Assembly: GCA_945878705.1 (NCBI GenBank)
Contig: CAMCUE010000051.1
Coordinates: 1-7,761, forward strand
Origin: Ferrithrix thermotolerans DSM 19514
GTDB taxonomy: Bacteria > Actinomycetota > Acidimicrobiia > Acidimicrobiales > Ilumatobacteraceae
Direction: 5' to 3'
DNA length: 7,761 nucleotides
Part shown: one piece after another, positions 7,356 to 7,761 of the stretch
How positions within the stretch are numbered: position 1 is the first letter of the stretch
How the letters are laid out: each line of letters starts with the position of its first letter
Notes under the pieces: model-generated
The model's database searches: none
Told to the model about the DNA's origin: nothing
The model's input: only the letters and a program-made list of their open reading frames with translations
Translations under genes and position numbers: made by a program

Positions 7356-7375
7356 CGGGATCAAACCCGGGGGAG
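7356..7375 (+). promoter_or_regulatory. Short GC hairpin next to the Shine-Dalgarno of the binding-protein gene
   Basis: CGGG (7356-7359) can pair with CCCG (7366-7369) around a six-base loop. The CCCG arm runs directly into the purine-rich site GGGGGAG (7369-7375), which ends six bases before the ATG at 7382. The ribosome binding site is strong and fixes the start. The 4-bp stem is short and may be chance, but its position would let it affect access to the site or mark an mRNA end. Confidence 0.4.
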
Positions 7376-7381
7376 AAATAA

Positions 7382-7761
7382 ATGAAAACAAAATCATTAA
7401 GGATTGCCTTAGCTGGCGTCGCGGTGATGTCGTTGATTGCTGGCGCCTGTGGCGGTAGCGACGGTGCAGCAACCGAAGAAGCAGTAACCGAAGAAACAGC
7501 AGCACCAGCTGCAGAGTGTGTGACTCCAACACCAGTGAAGTTGCAACTTCAATGGTTCACTCAGGCACAGTTCGCTGGTTATTATGCAGCACAAGATCAG
7601 GGCTTTTACACCGAGCAATGTCTTGATGTAACAATCTTGGAAGGCGCTGTAGACATTTCACCACAAACAGTTCTTGCTAACGGCGAAGCCGACTTTGCAA
7701 TTTCGTGGGTTTCGAAAGCCTTAGCAAGCCGTGAAGGTGGAGCAGACATTGTGAATATTGC
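7382..7761 (+). CDS. NMT1/THI5-like ABC substrate-binding lipoprotein (N-terminal part, cut by window end)
   Basis: The reading frame stays open for 126 complete codons to the window edge, so the C-terminal part lies outside; full-length relatives are usually 320-360 residues. Residues 1-23 are a lipoprotein signal: K2/K4/R7, a hydrophobic core, then AGAC with C23 as the probable lipidated cysteine. An acidic Ala/Thr/Glu linker (about 27-45) tethers the domain to the membrane. The mature domain opens with KLQLQWFTQAQFAGYYAAQD, and GFYTEQCLDVTI follows, the pattern of NMT1/THI5-like periplasmic-type binding proteins for thiamine-precursor pyrimidines, sulfonates and related compounds. C46 and C80 could form a disulfide; C80 replaces the glycine common at this place (EEGLDV). 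NGEADFAISW (100-109) is the family ligand-site region. As the receptor for the importer encoded upstream, it decides specificity, which cannot be read from this fragment. Confidence 0.9.
   Translation, partial: MKTKSLRIALAGVAVMSLIAGACGGSDGAATEEAVTEETAAPAAECVTPTPVKLQLQWFTQAQFAGYYAAQDQGFYTEQCLDVTILEGAVDISPQTVLANGEADFAISWVSKALASREGGADIVNI

Overview
The window holds eight genes, all on the + strand and packed end to end (gaps of 53, 25, 5, -4, -4, 14 and 35 bases). It reads as part of one operon for taking up and breaking down a pyrimidine or a closely related cyclic ureide. The organism is most likely an actinobacterium. The reasons are the F420-type luciferase-like oxidoreductase, the lipobox followed by an acidic T/E/A-rich linker in the binding protein, and the general look of the enzymes. 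Base composition by eye is below 50% GC with very short spacers, which would suit a free-living aquatic lineage with a streamlined genome (for example low-GC Acidimicrobiia or similar plankton). That placement is inference only.

Layout: 10-852 beta-ureidopropionase-type amidohydrolase; 906-2330 dihydropyrimidinase/hydantoinase; 2356-3840 CoA-acylating (methyl)malonate-semialdehyde dehydrogenase; 3846-4865 luciferase-like (LLM) F420-dependent-type oxidoreductase; 4862-5740 ABC permease A; 5737-6567 ABC ATPase; 6582-7346 ABC permease B; 7382 to the window end, the N-terminal part of an NMT1/THI5-like lipoprotein binding protein. The operon probably extends at both ends: the first gene begins 9 bases into the window with only its ribosome binding site in view, and the last gene is cut off.

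How the genes work together: the binding lipoprotein, two different permeases and one ATPase form an importer of the NMT1/SsuBC/TauBC type. Dihydropyrimidinase opens the dihydro-uracil/thymine ring, the amidohydrolase releases beta-alanine or 3-aminoisobutyrate plus CO2 and ammonia, and the semialdehyde dehydrogenase turns the deaminated product into acetyl-CoA or propionyl-CoA. Two steps of the reductive pathway are missing here: the first ring reduction (normally dihydropyrimidine dehydrogenase) and the transamination of the beta-amino acid. The LLM oxidoreductase sits between the catabolic enzymes and the transporter and is coupled by overlap to the first permease. It is the least explained gene and the best candidate for new biochemistry.

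No promoter, regulator, RNA gene, mobile element or CRISPR array was found. The only non-coding structure worth noting is a pair of small inverted repeats between permease B and the binding-protein gene.
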